Shown one piece after another: positions 15,588 to 24,573 of a DNA stretch of 64,000 bases. Every line of letters starts with the position of its first letter. Position 1 is the first letter of the stretch. The stretch lies in NCBI RefSeq assembly GCF_004349105.1, contig NZ_SMLB01000006.1, positions 62,001-126,000 of the forward strand. The letters are read 5' to 3'. A program made the position numbers and the translations under genes. The notes beneath the pieces were generated by a model. It saw only the letters and a list, made by a program, of their open reading frames with translations, was not told the DNA's origin and did not search any database. This stretch comes from Jiangella aurantiaca (lineage in GTDB: Bacteria; Actinomycetota; Actinomycetes; Jiangellales; Jiangellaceae).

Positions 15588-17546
15588 TCAGTGACATGAG
15601 CAGGCGTCCGCGGCGGCCGTCGACTCGGTGGTGTGGCAGTGCGACGACCGTGGCGCCGGCACGTCGAGGGCCGGGTTCTGGTCGAAGAACCCGACCGGCT
15701 TCATCACGAACCCCGTGTGGTCGACCGGCATGATCGGCCAGTCCTCGGGCCGCGGGAAGTGGGTGAGCCCGAAGGTGTGCCACAACACCAGGTCCTGGCC
15801 GTCCAGGTCTCGGTCGGCCCGGATCCACGTGTCGATGCCGGTGGTGCCGGGGTTCTGGTTGACGTACTGCCCGGACGGGTAGCGCTCGGCGTCGTGCTGC
15901 GCCGTGACCCACAGATGCCGGGTGGTGAACGCCGCCCGCTTGGCGATCGACGACGACGGGTCGGCGAGCAGCGTGGGCTGCCCCTCCGGGATGAGCGCGT
16001 AGCCGACCGGCTGCCCCATCCGGTTCCGGCGCTCGGGGTTCACCACGTGCCAGGTCCGCCCGACGCTGCCGTCGGCCGTCCGGGCGCCTTCGGACTCACG
16101 GCGGATGCGCGTGGCTCTGCGGGTGAAGGCGTTGCCGTACGGGTTCTCCGGCCCGACCGGCACCCGGACGGCGTCGACCTCGTCGACGGCGTTCCCCACG
16201 CCGTCGACCATCATGTCCAGCCGCGCGGAGAACAGGTGCTGGTGGAACGGCGCTCCCACGCCCGGGGCGATCTCCGAGGCCCACGGGTACAGCGAGCCGT
16301 CGGCGCGCGGCCCGGGGTAGGCCGACGCGAACACGACGCCGGTGGCCTTGCAGTCCAGTTCGATGGTGCCGTCGAGGTAGAGGTACCAGTAGAACCCGTA
16401 GTCGTAGTTGCCCACGGTGATGAAGAACGAGATCACCAGCCGGCGCTGCCGGCGCGTGGAGCTGGAGCCGTTGTACATGTCTGTGTGCTTCCACAGCACG
16501 CCGACGTCCTCCTCGTGCATGCAGATCGCGTTGCGGATCGTCCTGGGGTTGCCGTCGTCGTCGGCGATGACGGCGTCGAAGTAGTGGATCTCGCCCAGGC
16601 AGTCGCAGCCGAGCTCGAGCGAGTTGGCCTCCTTGCCGAGCGAGTACTCCCCGGCGTCGAAGTAGTTCTGCCAGAACCGGACGGGGGAGGGGTCGCCGTA
16701 GGGGACCACCATCTCGGCCACCGAGGCGCGGTAGACGATCGGGCGCAGCCGGCCGCCGTCCTCGAAGCCGATCTGATGGAGGGTGAGCCCCTCGACCTGG
16801 TCGAACCCGATCCGGAACTGCCAGTTCTCCCAGCGCACGATGTTGCCGTCGACCGTGAACGACGGGCCCTCGGGCTGGCTGATCTCGATCGGCTTCTGGG
16901 TGTCGCGCACCGGGCGGTTCTCGGCGCGCAGTTCGAAGTCGGCCCGCTCAGCCGGCAGCGGGAAGATGCCGTCGTCGATCAGCTCGACCACGTCGCCGGT
17001 GATCAGGTCGACATAGGCGACGACGCCGTCGATGGGGTGCGCCCACACGTTGTCGCTGCCGTCGAGCTGCAGGAAGGACAGACACCGCACCAGCCGGCGG
17101 CCGTCCTCGCCCGGGATGTCGAAGCAGCCGGCGCTGAGCGCTGAGACGCGGATCCGCTCCGGCTCGTCGAGTCCTCGGCGGGCCATCGCCGCACGCCAGC
17201 CCGGGTCCTGCCAGAGGATCTTCTCGACGAGCTGGAACTCCTCACCCATGATCGGCGGCTGGCCCTCGGCGGTGACGTCGACGTCGCGCCGCGAGACGAC
17301 CTTGTCATGGGTGAGTGAGGCGACCACCTCCGAGACGGCGCCGGTGTCGCGGTCCAGCAGGGTGGTGCGGACGCACCGGTTCCAGGGGTCGTCCTCCTGC
17401 CACGAGAGCACCTCGTGTTTCGGCGGCTCCACGAGCATGACCAGCGGGAAGCGCGTGGCGGGACCGATCAGGCCGGCTCGGTCGAGGATGTCGCGGTTGT
17501 GGGCGATCTCCTCGGCGGTGAGGCGGTCGAGCGGGTGAGCGGTCAC
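15588..17546 (-). CDS. copper-containing primary amine oxidase
   Basis: 652 aa. The GTG at 17546 overlaps the transporter stop (GTGA) and has GAAGGGA upstream. It matches copper amine oxidases (RCH2NH2 + O2 to aldehyde, ammonia and H2O2) in length and motifs. The self-processing topaquinone site is NYDY with Tyr381. The cofactor-copper barrel shows FHQHLFSARLDMMVDG and GQPVGYALIP. The family's two N-terminal alpha/beta domains are recognisable before it. The C-terminal tail is unusually His- and Cys-rich (SSHCHTTES, ACSCH). There is no signal peptide. It is co-transcribed with an APC transporter, so the pair imports and oxidises an amine such as tyramine, phenethylamine or putrescine. Confidence 0.92.
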   Translation of the reverse strand: MTAHPLDRLTAEEIAHNRDILDRAGLIGPATRFPLVMLVEPPKHEVLSWQEDDPWNRCVRTTLLDRDTGAVSEVVASLTHDKVVSRRDVDVTAEGQPPIMGEEFQLVEKILWQDPGWRAAMARRGLDEPERIRVSALSAGCFDIPGEDGRRLVRCLSFLQLDGSDNVWAHPIDGVVAYVDLITGDVVELIDDGIFPLPAERADFELRAENRPVRDTQKPIEISQPEGPSFTVDGNIVRWENWQFRIGFDQVEGLTLHQIGFEDGGRLRPIVYRASVAEMVVPYGDPSPVRFWQNYFDAGEYSLGKEANSLELGCDCLGEIHYFDAVIADDDGNPRTIRNAICMHEEDVGVLWKHTDMYNGSSSTRRQRRLVISFFITVGNYDYGFYWYLYLDGTIELDCKATGVVFASAYPGPRADGSLYPWASEIAPGVGAPFHQHLFSARLDMMVDGVGNAVDEVDAVRVPVGPENPYGNAFTRRATRIRRESEGARTADGSVGRTWHVVNPERRNRMGQPVGYALIPEGQPTLLADPSSSIAKRAAFTTRHLWVTAQHDAERYPSGQYVNQNPGTTGIDTWIRADRDLDGQDLVLWHTFGLTHFPRPEDWPIMPVDHTGFVMKPVGFFDQNPALDVPAPRSSHCHTTESTAAADACSCH

Positions 17547-19066
17547 GAAACGGTCCCTTCTGGAGTGACGGACGGTGTGGCGGGGACCGCCGCGGCGGTC
17601 ACGGCGCGGCGGACCAGGGCGCCGCGGACGTAGCCGGCGACGCCGAGGACGAGCAGACCGGCGAGCGTGCCCAGCGTGAGTACCTGGAACTGCAGGTGGC
17701 TGACGCCCCAGATCTCCTGGAAGTCGTAGTCGAGGCCGAAGAGGGCTTCCAGCGTGCCGGGGAAGACGGCGACCCAGGAGCCGAGCAGCACCCAGGCGAA
17801 GGCGACGGCACCCAGCGCCGCGTACCCGCGGTCGGACACCGGCACCTTGAACGGCCGCTTCACGTGGGGGTACGCCGTGCGGAGCCGGACCGCGGCCGGG
17901 ATCACGATCAGGTAGCTGAGCAGGAACGTCGAGATCGAGATGATGAGGACGACGGTGAACAGCGCCGCGCTGCTGCCTGTCACCTGCATCGCGGCCACCA
18001 TGAAGGTCGTCGAGACGACGCCGGACAGCAGGTTGACGCGGACCGGGGTGCCGAGACGGGGGTGGAAACGGCCGAAGAAGCCGCCGAAGAAGGCGCCGTC
18101 CGCCGCGGCGATGGCCTGCATGCGGTCGGAGATGATCATCCACGCGGCGCCCTGGCTCATCAGGATGTACACGAACCCGATCGCGGTGACGGTGCCGAGC
18201 GCGTCCGCGGCCGGACCGTACACCGTGAACACCACGCCGACGGCCTCGAGCAGCCCGGAGATGCCGGTGATGTCGTCCTTCGGCACCACCAGCAGGATGG
18301 CCAGCACGGGCAGGATGTAGCAGAGCGCTGCGGCCGTCGAGGAGCGCGCGATCGAGATCGGCACGTCGCGGGCCGGGTTCTCCATCTCCTCCGCGGCGCT
18401 GTTGGACGACTCGAAGCCGAGGAAGGCGAACAACAGGACCGGGGCGAGGCCGAGCAGTCCCGCCAGGGTGGGGCTGAAGTCGCCGGCGTGGAGGCCCTCG
18501 ACGCCGTGCTGGGCCGCGTAGACGACGGTGGTGAGCACGAAGAAGGCGAGCAGCGCGAGCTTGAGGATCGCGCCGCTGGTCGGCAGCCACTTGCCCTTGC
18601 GCAGGCTCACCACGGCGGCGAGCACTGTGCACCAGATGAAGACGATCTTGAAGATGTAGTCGGCCGCGGAGCCGTGGGGCAGGCCGACGAGATAGGTGTT
18701 CACCGTCTCCGCGGCGAGGAAGGCCATCGAGCCGCCGACCCAGATCGGCTGGGTGACCCAGGTGAGGAGCGCGGCGATCGCGCCCGCGACGCGGCCGAAC
18801 GCGTTGCGGACCCAGGTGTAGGCGCCGCCCTCCTCGCTGAAGGCCGCGCCCACCTCGGCGAAGAGCAGCGCGTATGGGATGACGAAGGCGACGGCGAGGA
18901 TCGCCGACCAGGTGAGCGCCTCGGCACCGAAGACGGAGACCTGGCCGAGGGTCTCGAGGCTGATGACCGCGGCGATGATCAGGAACAGGATGTCGAACCG
19001 CTTGAGTGCCTTCTGCAGATGACCCGTCTGCTCGTCGAGCAGCTCAGTGCGCTGGTGATCACTCAT
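17543..19066 (-). CDS. APC-superfamily amino acid/amine permease
   Basis: 507 aa, starting at ATG 19066 behind GGAAGG. About twelve membrane segments are visible, beginning LFLIIAAVISLETLGQVSVFG. The APC features FSEEGGAYTWVRNAFGR and LGFESSNSAAEEMENPARDVP are clear. As the first gene of a two-gene operon with the amine oxidase, it is predicted to import the amine substrate. The divergent TetR and LysR genes are its likely regulators. Confidence 0.88.
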   Translation of the reverse strand: MSDHQRTELLDEQTGHLQKALKRFDILFLIIAAVISLETLGQVSVFGAEALTWSAILAVAFVIPYALLFAEVGAAFSEEGGAYTWVRNAFGRVAGAIAALLTWVTQPIWVGGSMAFLAAETVNTYLVGLPHGSAADYIFKIVFIWCTVLAAVVSLRKGKWLPTSGAILKLALLAFFVLTTVVYAAQHGVEGLHAGDFSPTLAGLLGLAPVLLFAFLGFESSNSAAEEMENPARDVPISIARSSTAAALCYILPVLAILLVVPKDDITGISGLLEAVGVVFTVYGPAADALGTVTAIGFVYILMSQGAAWMIISDRMQAIAAADGAFFGGFFGRFHPRLGTPVRVNLLSGVVSTTFMVAAMQVTGSSAALFTVVLIISISTFLLSYLIVIPAAVRLRTAYPHVKRPFKVPVSDRGYAALGAVAFAWVLLGSWVAVFPGTLEALFGLDYDFQEIWGVSHLQFQVLTLGTLAGLLVLGVAGYVRGALVRRAVTAAAVPATPSVTPEGTVS

Positions 19067-19112
19067 GGTCCCGGTGCCTTCCGGTAGCGGGCGGGGCGGC
19101 CCCCGACTATTC

Positions 19113-19130
19113 TTTGAGATTGGCATCAAA
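19113..19130. promoter_or_regulatory. TTTGA-N8-TCAAA inverted repeat, candidate operator
   Basis: It lies in the 140-bp divergent gap between the APC permease and the TetR gene, 46 bp upstream of the permease start. This is the usual position for a TetR-family operator. Sites of this size fit a dimeric regulator, but the assignment is inferred. Confidence 0.4.
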
Positions 19131-19206
19131 TAATGGTGTGGTGTGCAGCACATGACCAGAGGCGGCTTCATGGCTTTTCTTGATGACCTGCATTGAAATC
19201 GCTGAC

Positions 19207-19824
19207 ATGGCCAGACCCCGTAACCAGACCGCACGCCGCCGCCAGCTCGTCGAGGCCGCGGCTCGGGTCATCGCCGAACGCGGCCTCACCGGCCTGCGGA
19301 TCAAGGACGTCGCCGACGCGGCCGGGCTGTCGGCGGGCTCGGTGTCCTACTACTTCCCCGACCTGGACGACCTGCTGCTGGACGTCCATCACCATGCCGT
19401 GGACCGGTACTACTGGTTGCGGATGAAGGCCATCGAGGATGCCGCGGACGCACGCGACAAGCTGGTCCGGCTCGTCGAACAGGGAATCCCCGACGACGCC
19501 GCGGACGTGATGGGCCTGGTGCTCTACGAGCTGCACCTCAACGCGTCGCGCGACAAGGCGCATTCGGTGCTGATGTCCGGCCTGTACGACCGCGAGGTCT
19601 CGCTCTACGCGACGGTTCTCGCGCTCGGCGTGACCAGCGGTGTCTTCGCCCCCATCGACGATCTGCGCGGCGTCGCGATGAACGCGGTGGCCCTCGAGGA
19701 CGCCTACGGCCTGCACATCGTCGGGCGCAACCAGTCGGTGGCGCCCAAGGAGGCGAGGAGGCTCGTGCGGGCGTATCTGTCCACGGTCACCGGCTGCGAC
19801 CTCGAAGCCCGGCTGATCGAGTGA
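19207..19824 (+). CDS. TetR-family transcriptional regulator
   Basis: 205 aa from ATG 19207 (MARPRNQTARR); an in-frame ATG at 19180 is less likely. The N-terminal HTH, RQLVEAAARVIAERGLTGLR and onward to SAGSVSYYFPDLDDLLLDV, is classic TetR. The C-terminal ligand-binding helices are divergent. It is divergent from the amine permease-oxidase operon and translationally coupled to a LysR gene, so probably an amine-responsive repressor of the operon. Confidence 0.88.
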   Translation: MARPRNQTARRRQLVEAAARVIAERGLTGLRIKDVADAAGLSAGSVSYYFPDLDDLLLDVHHHAVDRYYWLRMKAIEDAADARDKLVRLVEQGIPDDAADVMGLVLYELHLNASRDKAHSVLMSGLYDREVSLYATVLALGVTSGVFAPIDDLRGVAMNAVALEDAYGLHIVGRNQSVAPKEARRLVRAYLSTVTGCDLEARLIE

Positions 19825-20780
19825 GCACGAAACGCTCGACGCCCCCGAGCGGGTTGGGCGACGATGCTCGGGTGTCCGACCTGGGCTTCACATTGGTGCA
19901 GCTGCGCTACTTCGCCGCTGCCGCCGAGCTCGGCAGCATGACCAGCGCCGCCCGCGAGCTGATGGTGTCGCAGTCCGCGGTGTCGACCGCCGTGGCTCAG
20001 CTGGAGAAGGAGCTCGGCGTCCAGCTGCTGCTGCGCCATCACGCGCGCGGGTTGAGTCTCACCGCGGCGGGGGAGGAGTTCCTGCGCGAACTGCGCGGCT
20101 ACCTCGCCCACACCGAGGAGCTGGCCGAGGTGGCCCGGACGGCCGGCCAGACCCTGGTCGGCCGGCTGGCCATCGGGTGCTTCGCGACGCTCGGGCCGTT
20201 CCAGCTGCCTCGCCTGCTGCGGGCGTGCGAGCGGGACCACCCCAACGTCCAGGTGTCCGTGCTCGAGGCGGAGCACGCCGCGCTCAAGCAGGCGCTGCGG
20301 GCGGGCCGGTGCGAGCTGGCGCTGATGTACGGCTACGACCTCGACGACGACATCGAGTCGGTGCGTGTGGGCACGGCTCCAGCCTACGTGCTGGTCGCAC
20401 AGGACCACGCCCTCGCCCGCCGGAAGAAGGTCCGGCTCGCCGAGCTCGCGGACGAGCCGATGGTGCTGCTGGACCTGCCACATAGCGGCGACTACCTCGC
20501 ACACCTCGTGGAGTCGGCCGGGGTCACCCCGCAGGTGCGGCACCGCACGGCCGGGTTCGAGACGGTGCGGGCGCTGGTGGCCAACGGGCTGGGCTGGTCG
20601 GTGCTCAACCAGCGGCCGGCGTCGTCCATGACCTACGACGGCAAGAAGGTCGTCGAGCTGGAGATCCGCGACCAGCTGGAGCCGCTGGAGGTCGTGCTTG
20701 CCTGGATGAGAGGCGTTCGCCTGACCCGGCGTGCGCAGGCCTTCATCAGGTCCGCCGGTCGCGTGGCGCGCGAGCGCTGA
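19821..20780 (+). CDS. LysR-family transcriptional regulator
   Basis: 319 aa, GTG start in a GTGA overlap with the TetR gene. The winged HTH is at residues ~22-80 (FTLVQLRYFAAAAELGSMTSAARELMVSQSAVSTAVAQLEKELG region). It is followed by a periplasmic-binding-like effector domain (GRLAIGCFATLGPFQLPRLL and on). Coupled TetR-LysR pairs are uncommon. Both lie between the amine genes and the amidase gene and could control either. Confidence 0.88.
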   Translation: MSTKRSTPPSGLGDDARVSDLGFTLVQLRYFAAAAELGSMTSAARELMVSQSAVSTAVAQLEKELGVQLLLRHHARGLSLTAAGEEFLRELRGYLAHTEELAEVARTAGQTLVGRLAIGCFATLGPFQLPRLLRACERDHPNVQVSVLEAEHAALKQALRAGRCELALMYGYDLDDDIESVRVGTAPAYVLVAQDHALARRKKVRLAELADEPMVLLDLPHSGDYLAHLVESAGVTPQVRHRTAGFETVRALVANGLGWSVLNQRPASSMTYDGKKVVELEIRDQLEPLEVVLAWMRGVRLTRRAQAFIRSAGRVARER

Positions 20781-20901
20781 CGTCGCCGGTCGAGCCGCTG
20801 CATCGATCCAGCCGATGCCTTGCGCCGGCTTTCTGTCGTTGTCGCGCCGACGGGACGACGACAGACTGCGGGCAGCAGCCCGCACCCTGGAGGGACCCGC
20901 C

Positions 20902-21758
20902 ATGACCGTGACCGTCGCGCTGACGCAGATGGCCTGCACCGATCGGCAGGCCGAGAACCTGCGCCGTGCCGAGCGACTGGTCCGCGCCGCGGCTGCCCAG
21001 GGCGCGGAGCTGGTGCTCCTGCAGGAGCTGTTCGCGGGGCCGCACTTCTGCCAGGAGAAGGACACCGTCCACTTCCGGCGGGGCTGCGAGCTGGATCGGT
21101 CGCCCGTGGTCGCGAGGATGGAGTCGCTGGCCCGCGAGCTCGGCGTGGTGCTTCCCGTCAGCTTCTATGAGCGCACGCCGGGCGGTCTGTTCAACTCCGT
21201 CGTGGTCATCGACGCCGACGGAAGCCGGCTCGGGGTCCACCGCAAGTCGCACGTGCCGAACGACCCGGGGTACTTCGAGAAGTTCTACTTCGCCGACGGC
21301 GACACCGGCTTCCGCGTCTGGGACACCGCGGTCGGCCGCATCGGCGTGGGGATCTGCTGGGACCAGTGGTTCCCGGAGGCGGCCCGGGTGATGACACTCC
21401 AGGGTGCCCAGCTGCTGCTCTACCCGACGGCGATCGGTAGCGACCCGCTGTATCGCGGTGGCAGTCCGATGGCGCAGTGGCAGCGCTGCATGCAAGGCCA
21501 CGCCGCTGCCAACTTCGTCCCCGTGGTGGCCAGCAACCGGGTCGGTGAGGAGCACACCCGTGGCGGAGGGCGCTGGAGTTTCTCGGCCGCTCCTTCGTCG
21601 CCGACCACCACGGCGAGGTGCTGGTCCAGGCCGACGAGCGGAGCGAAGCCGTGCTGATCGCCCGGCTCGACCTGGAGCAGGCGGACCGCGAGCGCCGGAT
21701 GTGGGGTCTTCTGGGCGACCGGCGGCCGGACCTGTACGAGTCGCTGACCGCGGGCTGA
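20902..21758 (+). pseudogene. aguB: N-carbamoylputrescine-amidase-like carbon-nitrogen hydrolase, frameshifted
   Basis: The ATG at 20902 opens a nitrilase-superfamily protein with the full catalytic triad, Glu42 (LLQELF), Lys115 (HRKSHV) and Cys152 (GICWDQW). It also has the AguB-type phrase NDPGYFEKFYFADGDTGF. At about 21568-21570 (GGAGGGCG) the frame changes. The expected C-terminus (LEFLGRSFVADHHGEVLVQADE ... WGLLGDRRPDLYESL) is in the -1 frame from 21570 to the stop at 21758. The original frame instead ends at 21657 with unrelated residues. One missing G in a G-run explains it. The joined length (~285 aa) equals the family norm. It is either a recent mutation or a sequencing error. AguB converts N-carbamoylputrescine to putrescine, which fits the amine theme. 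Confidence 0.8.
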
Positions 21759-21775
21759 CCCCTCGAGCCTGAGGG

Positions 21776-23431
21776 CTACCAGGCCTCGTGTACCGGGACG
21801 CCGTCGACGAACGTGGCCCGGACCCGCAGGGACGACAGGTCTCGCGCGTCGACGGCGAAGGGGTCGCCGTCCAGCACCACCAGGTCTGCGGCCTTGCCGA
21901 TGGTGAGCGTGCCGCTCTCGTGTTCCAGCCGGTTCGCGCGCGCCGCTCCGGCGGTGTAGCCGTGGACGGCGGCCCGGACGCCGACCGCCTCGGCGGCCAG
22001 CAGCGGCACCGTCTGGGCGTGCTCGTCGGCGGCGTGCACGTCGGCCAGGGGAGCGGTCCGGTTGACCGCGACGTGGATGCCCCACACCGGGTCCGGGCTG
22101 GAGACCGGCCAGTCCGATCCCATCGCCAGCGGCACACCCGCCCGGGCCAGGCTACCGAAGGCGAAGTGCCGCGCCCGCTGATCCTCGGTGAGGAAGGGCA
22201 GCTTGGTCGCCACCAGCACCGTGTCCTGACGCGCCCACAGCGGCTGGACGTTGGCGATCACGCCGAGCCGCGTCATCCGCGCGATGTCGCCGCGGTCGAT
22301 GAGGTCGATGTGCGCGATCTGATGCCGTGGGTCCCAACCCGCCGGGACCGTACCGGCCGCCTCGAGGGCATCGAGGCACTCGCGGACGGCGCGGTCGCCG
22401 ACGGCGTGCAGGTGCAGGTCGAACCGCTCCGCGACCAGCGCCGCGACGACGGCCTCGAGCTCCTCGGGCGGGATGAAGCTCAGACCCGTCTCGCCGTCCA
22501 GGCCGCGGTACGGCGAGAGCAGCGCGGCGGTGTGGTTCTCGCAGACCCCGTCCTGCATGATCTTGACCGCCGTGGCCGTGAACCGCCCGGCGGACACGCG
22601 TCGCCGGCGGTCGCGCAGCAGCTCGAGCTGGCCCGGCCCGCCGTCGCGCCGCCACCACAGGGCACCGGTCACCTTGGCGGTGAGCCGGCCGGACTCCGCG
22701 GCGGACACGTAGGTGTCGTACGAGTCGTCGAACACCTCGGCGGTCCCGACGGCGGCGTCCTGCCACGCGGTGATGCCGAGCCGATGCAGCTCGGCCTGGG
22801 CCGTCATCAGCGCCTCGCTCAGACGTCGCGCATCCGGGCCGGGCAGGAGCGAGGTCACCAGACCGGCCGCGGCCTCGAACAACACGCCCGTCGGCTCGCC
22901 ACCGGGCCCGCGCTGGATCCGGCCGCCCACGGGGTCGGGGGTGGTGGCGGTGATGCCGGCTCGGCGCAGCGCTTCGGAGTTCACCCACACGCTGTGGACG
23001 TCGTGGCTGGTCAGCACGGCGGGCCGGTCGGGGACCAGCTGGTCGAGGACGTCGCGGTGCGGGAAGCCGCCGGCGAAGACGTCGCCGTACCAGCCGGACC
23101 CCTGGATCCAAGTCGGCTCCGGATGGTCCGCGACGTACGACGCGATGAGCGTCCGGTACTCCGCTGCACCGTGCACCCCGGACAGGTCGCACCCGAGCAG
23201 CTGCAGACCGGCCGCGACGGCATGGACGTGCGCGTCCTGGAAGCCGGGAAGCAGGGCGGCGCCCTCGAGGTCGACGACCTCCGTGCCGGGACCTCGCAGC
23301 TCGTGCGCAGCGGCGCCCACCGCGACGATCCGCCCGGACCGGACCGCCAAGGCCGACGCCGGGTCGGTGCCGTCCATCGGGTGCACGGCCCCGCCATGGA
23401 AGATCCAGTCCGCATGCTCAGCGTCGACCAC
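21776..23431 (-). CDS. amidohydrolase family 3 (YtcJ-like)
   Basis: 551 aa from GTG 23431. An upstream in-frame ATG (23449) sits on the Shine-Dalgarno (GAAGGAG) and is less likely. It is a metal-dependent amidohydrolase of the YtcJ type with N-terminal VDLEGAALLPGFQDAHVHA (HxH pair), central VKIMQDGVCENHTAALLSPY, LHLHAVGD and HQIAHIDLID, and the Asp ligand in MGSDWPVSSPDP. The C-terminal beta sandwich ends IGKAADLVVLDGDPF. It hydrolyses an amide or ester of unknown identity and has no signal peptide. It converges on the frameshifted amidase gene (17 bp apart). Confidence 0.88.
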   Translation of the reverse strand: MVDAEHADWIFHGGAVHPMDGTDPASALAVRSGRIVAVGAAAHELRGPGTEVVDLEGAALLPGFQDAHVHAVAAGLQLLGCDLSGVHGAAEYRTLIASYVADHPEPTWIQGSGWYGDVFAGGFPHRDVLDQLVPDRPAVLTSHDVHSVWVNSEALRRAGITATTPDPVGGRIQRGPGGEPTGVLFEAAAGLVTSLLPGPDARRLSEALMTAQAELHRLGITAWQDAAVGTAEVFDDSYDTYVSAAESGRLTAKVTGALWWRRDGGPGQLELLRDRRRRVSAGRFTATAVKIMQDGVCENHTAALLSPYRGLDGETGLSFIPPEELEAVVAALVAERFDLHLHAVGDRAVRECLDALEAAGTVPAGWDPRHQIAHIDLIDRGDIARMTRLGVIANVQPLWARQDTVLVATKLPFLTEDQRARHFAFGSLARAGVPLAMGSDWPVSSPDPVWGIHVAVNRTAPLADVHAADEHAQTVPLLAAEAVGVRAAVHGYTAGAARANRLEHESGTLTIGKAADLVVLDGDPFAVDARDLSSLRVRATFVDGVPVHEAW

Positions 23432-23554
23432 GCCGCGTCTCCTTCGCATCCGATGCTCGCAGGTACGGTCAGGCCACTATCGGGCTGGTCGTCGTGCCGA
23501 GGAAGGGCTCACGGCATGCCGATCGTCGATGCGCTGTATCGCCTCGGCGCATCG

Positions 23555-24409
23555 CTACCCGGCGACGTCGGCAGCCGGCGGATCGTACAGCTCGGGACGC
23601 ACTCCTTCCCACAGCGGCGCCGAGCTCCGGTCCGCCGCCGCGATCCCGGCGGCCAGGTCCAGGTCGGCGAGGAGCAGGTGCTCGTCGCCGGCGCCGTCGC
23701 CACTGCGCGGTGCCGCCGCGACGACCCGGCCGCCGGGATCGAGCACCCGGCTCCCCCCGAGGGGGTCGGAGCCGCGGGTGCCGCCGGACTGGTTGGCCAT
23801 CAGCCACCACTGCCCGCTGGCGAGTGCCTGGGCCGGGTGCAGCAGGTCCCACCAGTGCGCGGCGTCGGTCTCGTAGGCCGACACCGAGACCACGATCCGG
23901 GCGCCGCGGTCGCGCAGCGCCCGGGAGTAGCCGGGGTGGTCACCGTCGAAGCAGACGCTCATCCCGACACGTCCCCACGGCGTGCCGACGACGGTCACGG
24001 TCCCTCCCGCGGCGAAGAGCTTCGCCTCCCCGGTCGTGGGGTAGAGGTGCACCTTCCGGTGCGTCGCCACCCGGTCCCCGTCCGGGGAGTAGACCGGCGA
24101 GGTGTTGTAGACGGCGTCGGCCGCCTGCTCCGGGACGCTGCCGGCGAAGAGCCAGAGACGGTGCCGGGACGCGAGGTCGCGCAGCCGCGCGTCGCGGGGC
24201 CCGTCGAGCGGCTCCGCGGCCGCCTCGACGTCGGCCGCGAGCGTGCGGACGTCGTACCCGGACGGCCACAGCTCCGGCAGGATCACGAGCTGCGCACCTT
24301 GCTCGGCCAGGGCGGCGACGAGGCGCGTCGCGGTGCGCAGATTCTCGGTCGGCCGGCCGGGCGCCGGGTGCCATTGAGCGATGCCGACCCGCGCGCGAGG
24401 GAGGAGCAT
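23555..24409 (-). CDS. nitrilase-superfamily carbon-nitrogen hydrolase
   Basis: 284 aa from ATG 24409. The triad is complete: Glu46 (LPELWPSG), Lys119 (HRKVHLY) and Cys153 (SVCFDGDHPG). The length is that of a single-domain omega-amidase or carbamoyl-amidase. It differs from the neighbouring AguB-like gene, so two distinct amidases of this superfamily lie within 3 kb. It is divergent from the NCS1 operon, sharing a 164-bp intergenic region, which suggests participation in the same pathway. The substrate is unknown. Confidence 0.85.
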   Translation of the reverse strand: MLLPRARVGIAQWHPAPGRPTENLRTATRLVAALAEQGAQLVILPELWPSGYDVRTLAADVEAAAEPLDGPRDARLRDLASRHRLWLFAGSVPEQAADAVYNTSPVYSPDGDRVATHRKVHLYPTTGEAKLFAAGGTVTVVGTPWGRVGMSVCFDGDHPGYSRALRDRGARIVVSVSAYETDAAHWWDLLHPAQALASGQWWLMANQSGGTRGSDPLGGSRVLDPGGRVVAAAPRSGDGAGDEHLLLADLDLAAGIAAADRSSAPLWEGVRPELYDPPAADVAG

Positions 24410-24573
24410 GACGCGAGCATGGCATGAACAACAGCGGGGGCCTCCGCCTGCAGCATCTGTTTTGTTGATGACTGGTGCCAAGATTCTGCGCTTTCGTGTC
24501 GTTCCAAACGCCGCCACACTGCTGCGAACGGCATGCGCCGCATCACGTGCACGTTCCCGAGGAGGCCGCTTCC

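Noticed and set aside
17547-18632. In-frame 5' extension of the amine oxidase gene by ~360 codons
   Set aside because: It is stop-free only because of high GC; it is antiphase to the APC permease on the same strand, and the oxidase has a well-placed GTG with a ribosome site at 17546.
21560-21580. Programmed -1 ribosomal frameshift in the AguB-like gene
   Set aside because: The site is a G-run without an A/U slippery heptamer or obvious downstream stimulatory structure; mutation or sequencing error is simpler.
21788-24427. 879-codon plus-strand open frame
   Set aside because: Antisense shadow of the amidohydrolase and nitrilase genes, whose catalytic motifs are intact on the minus strand.
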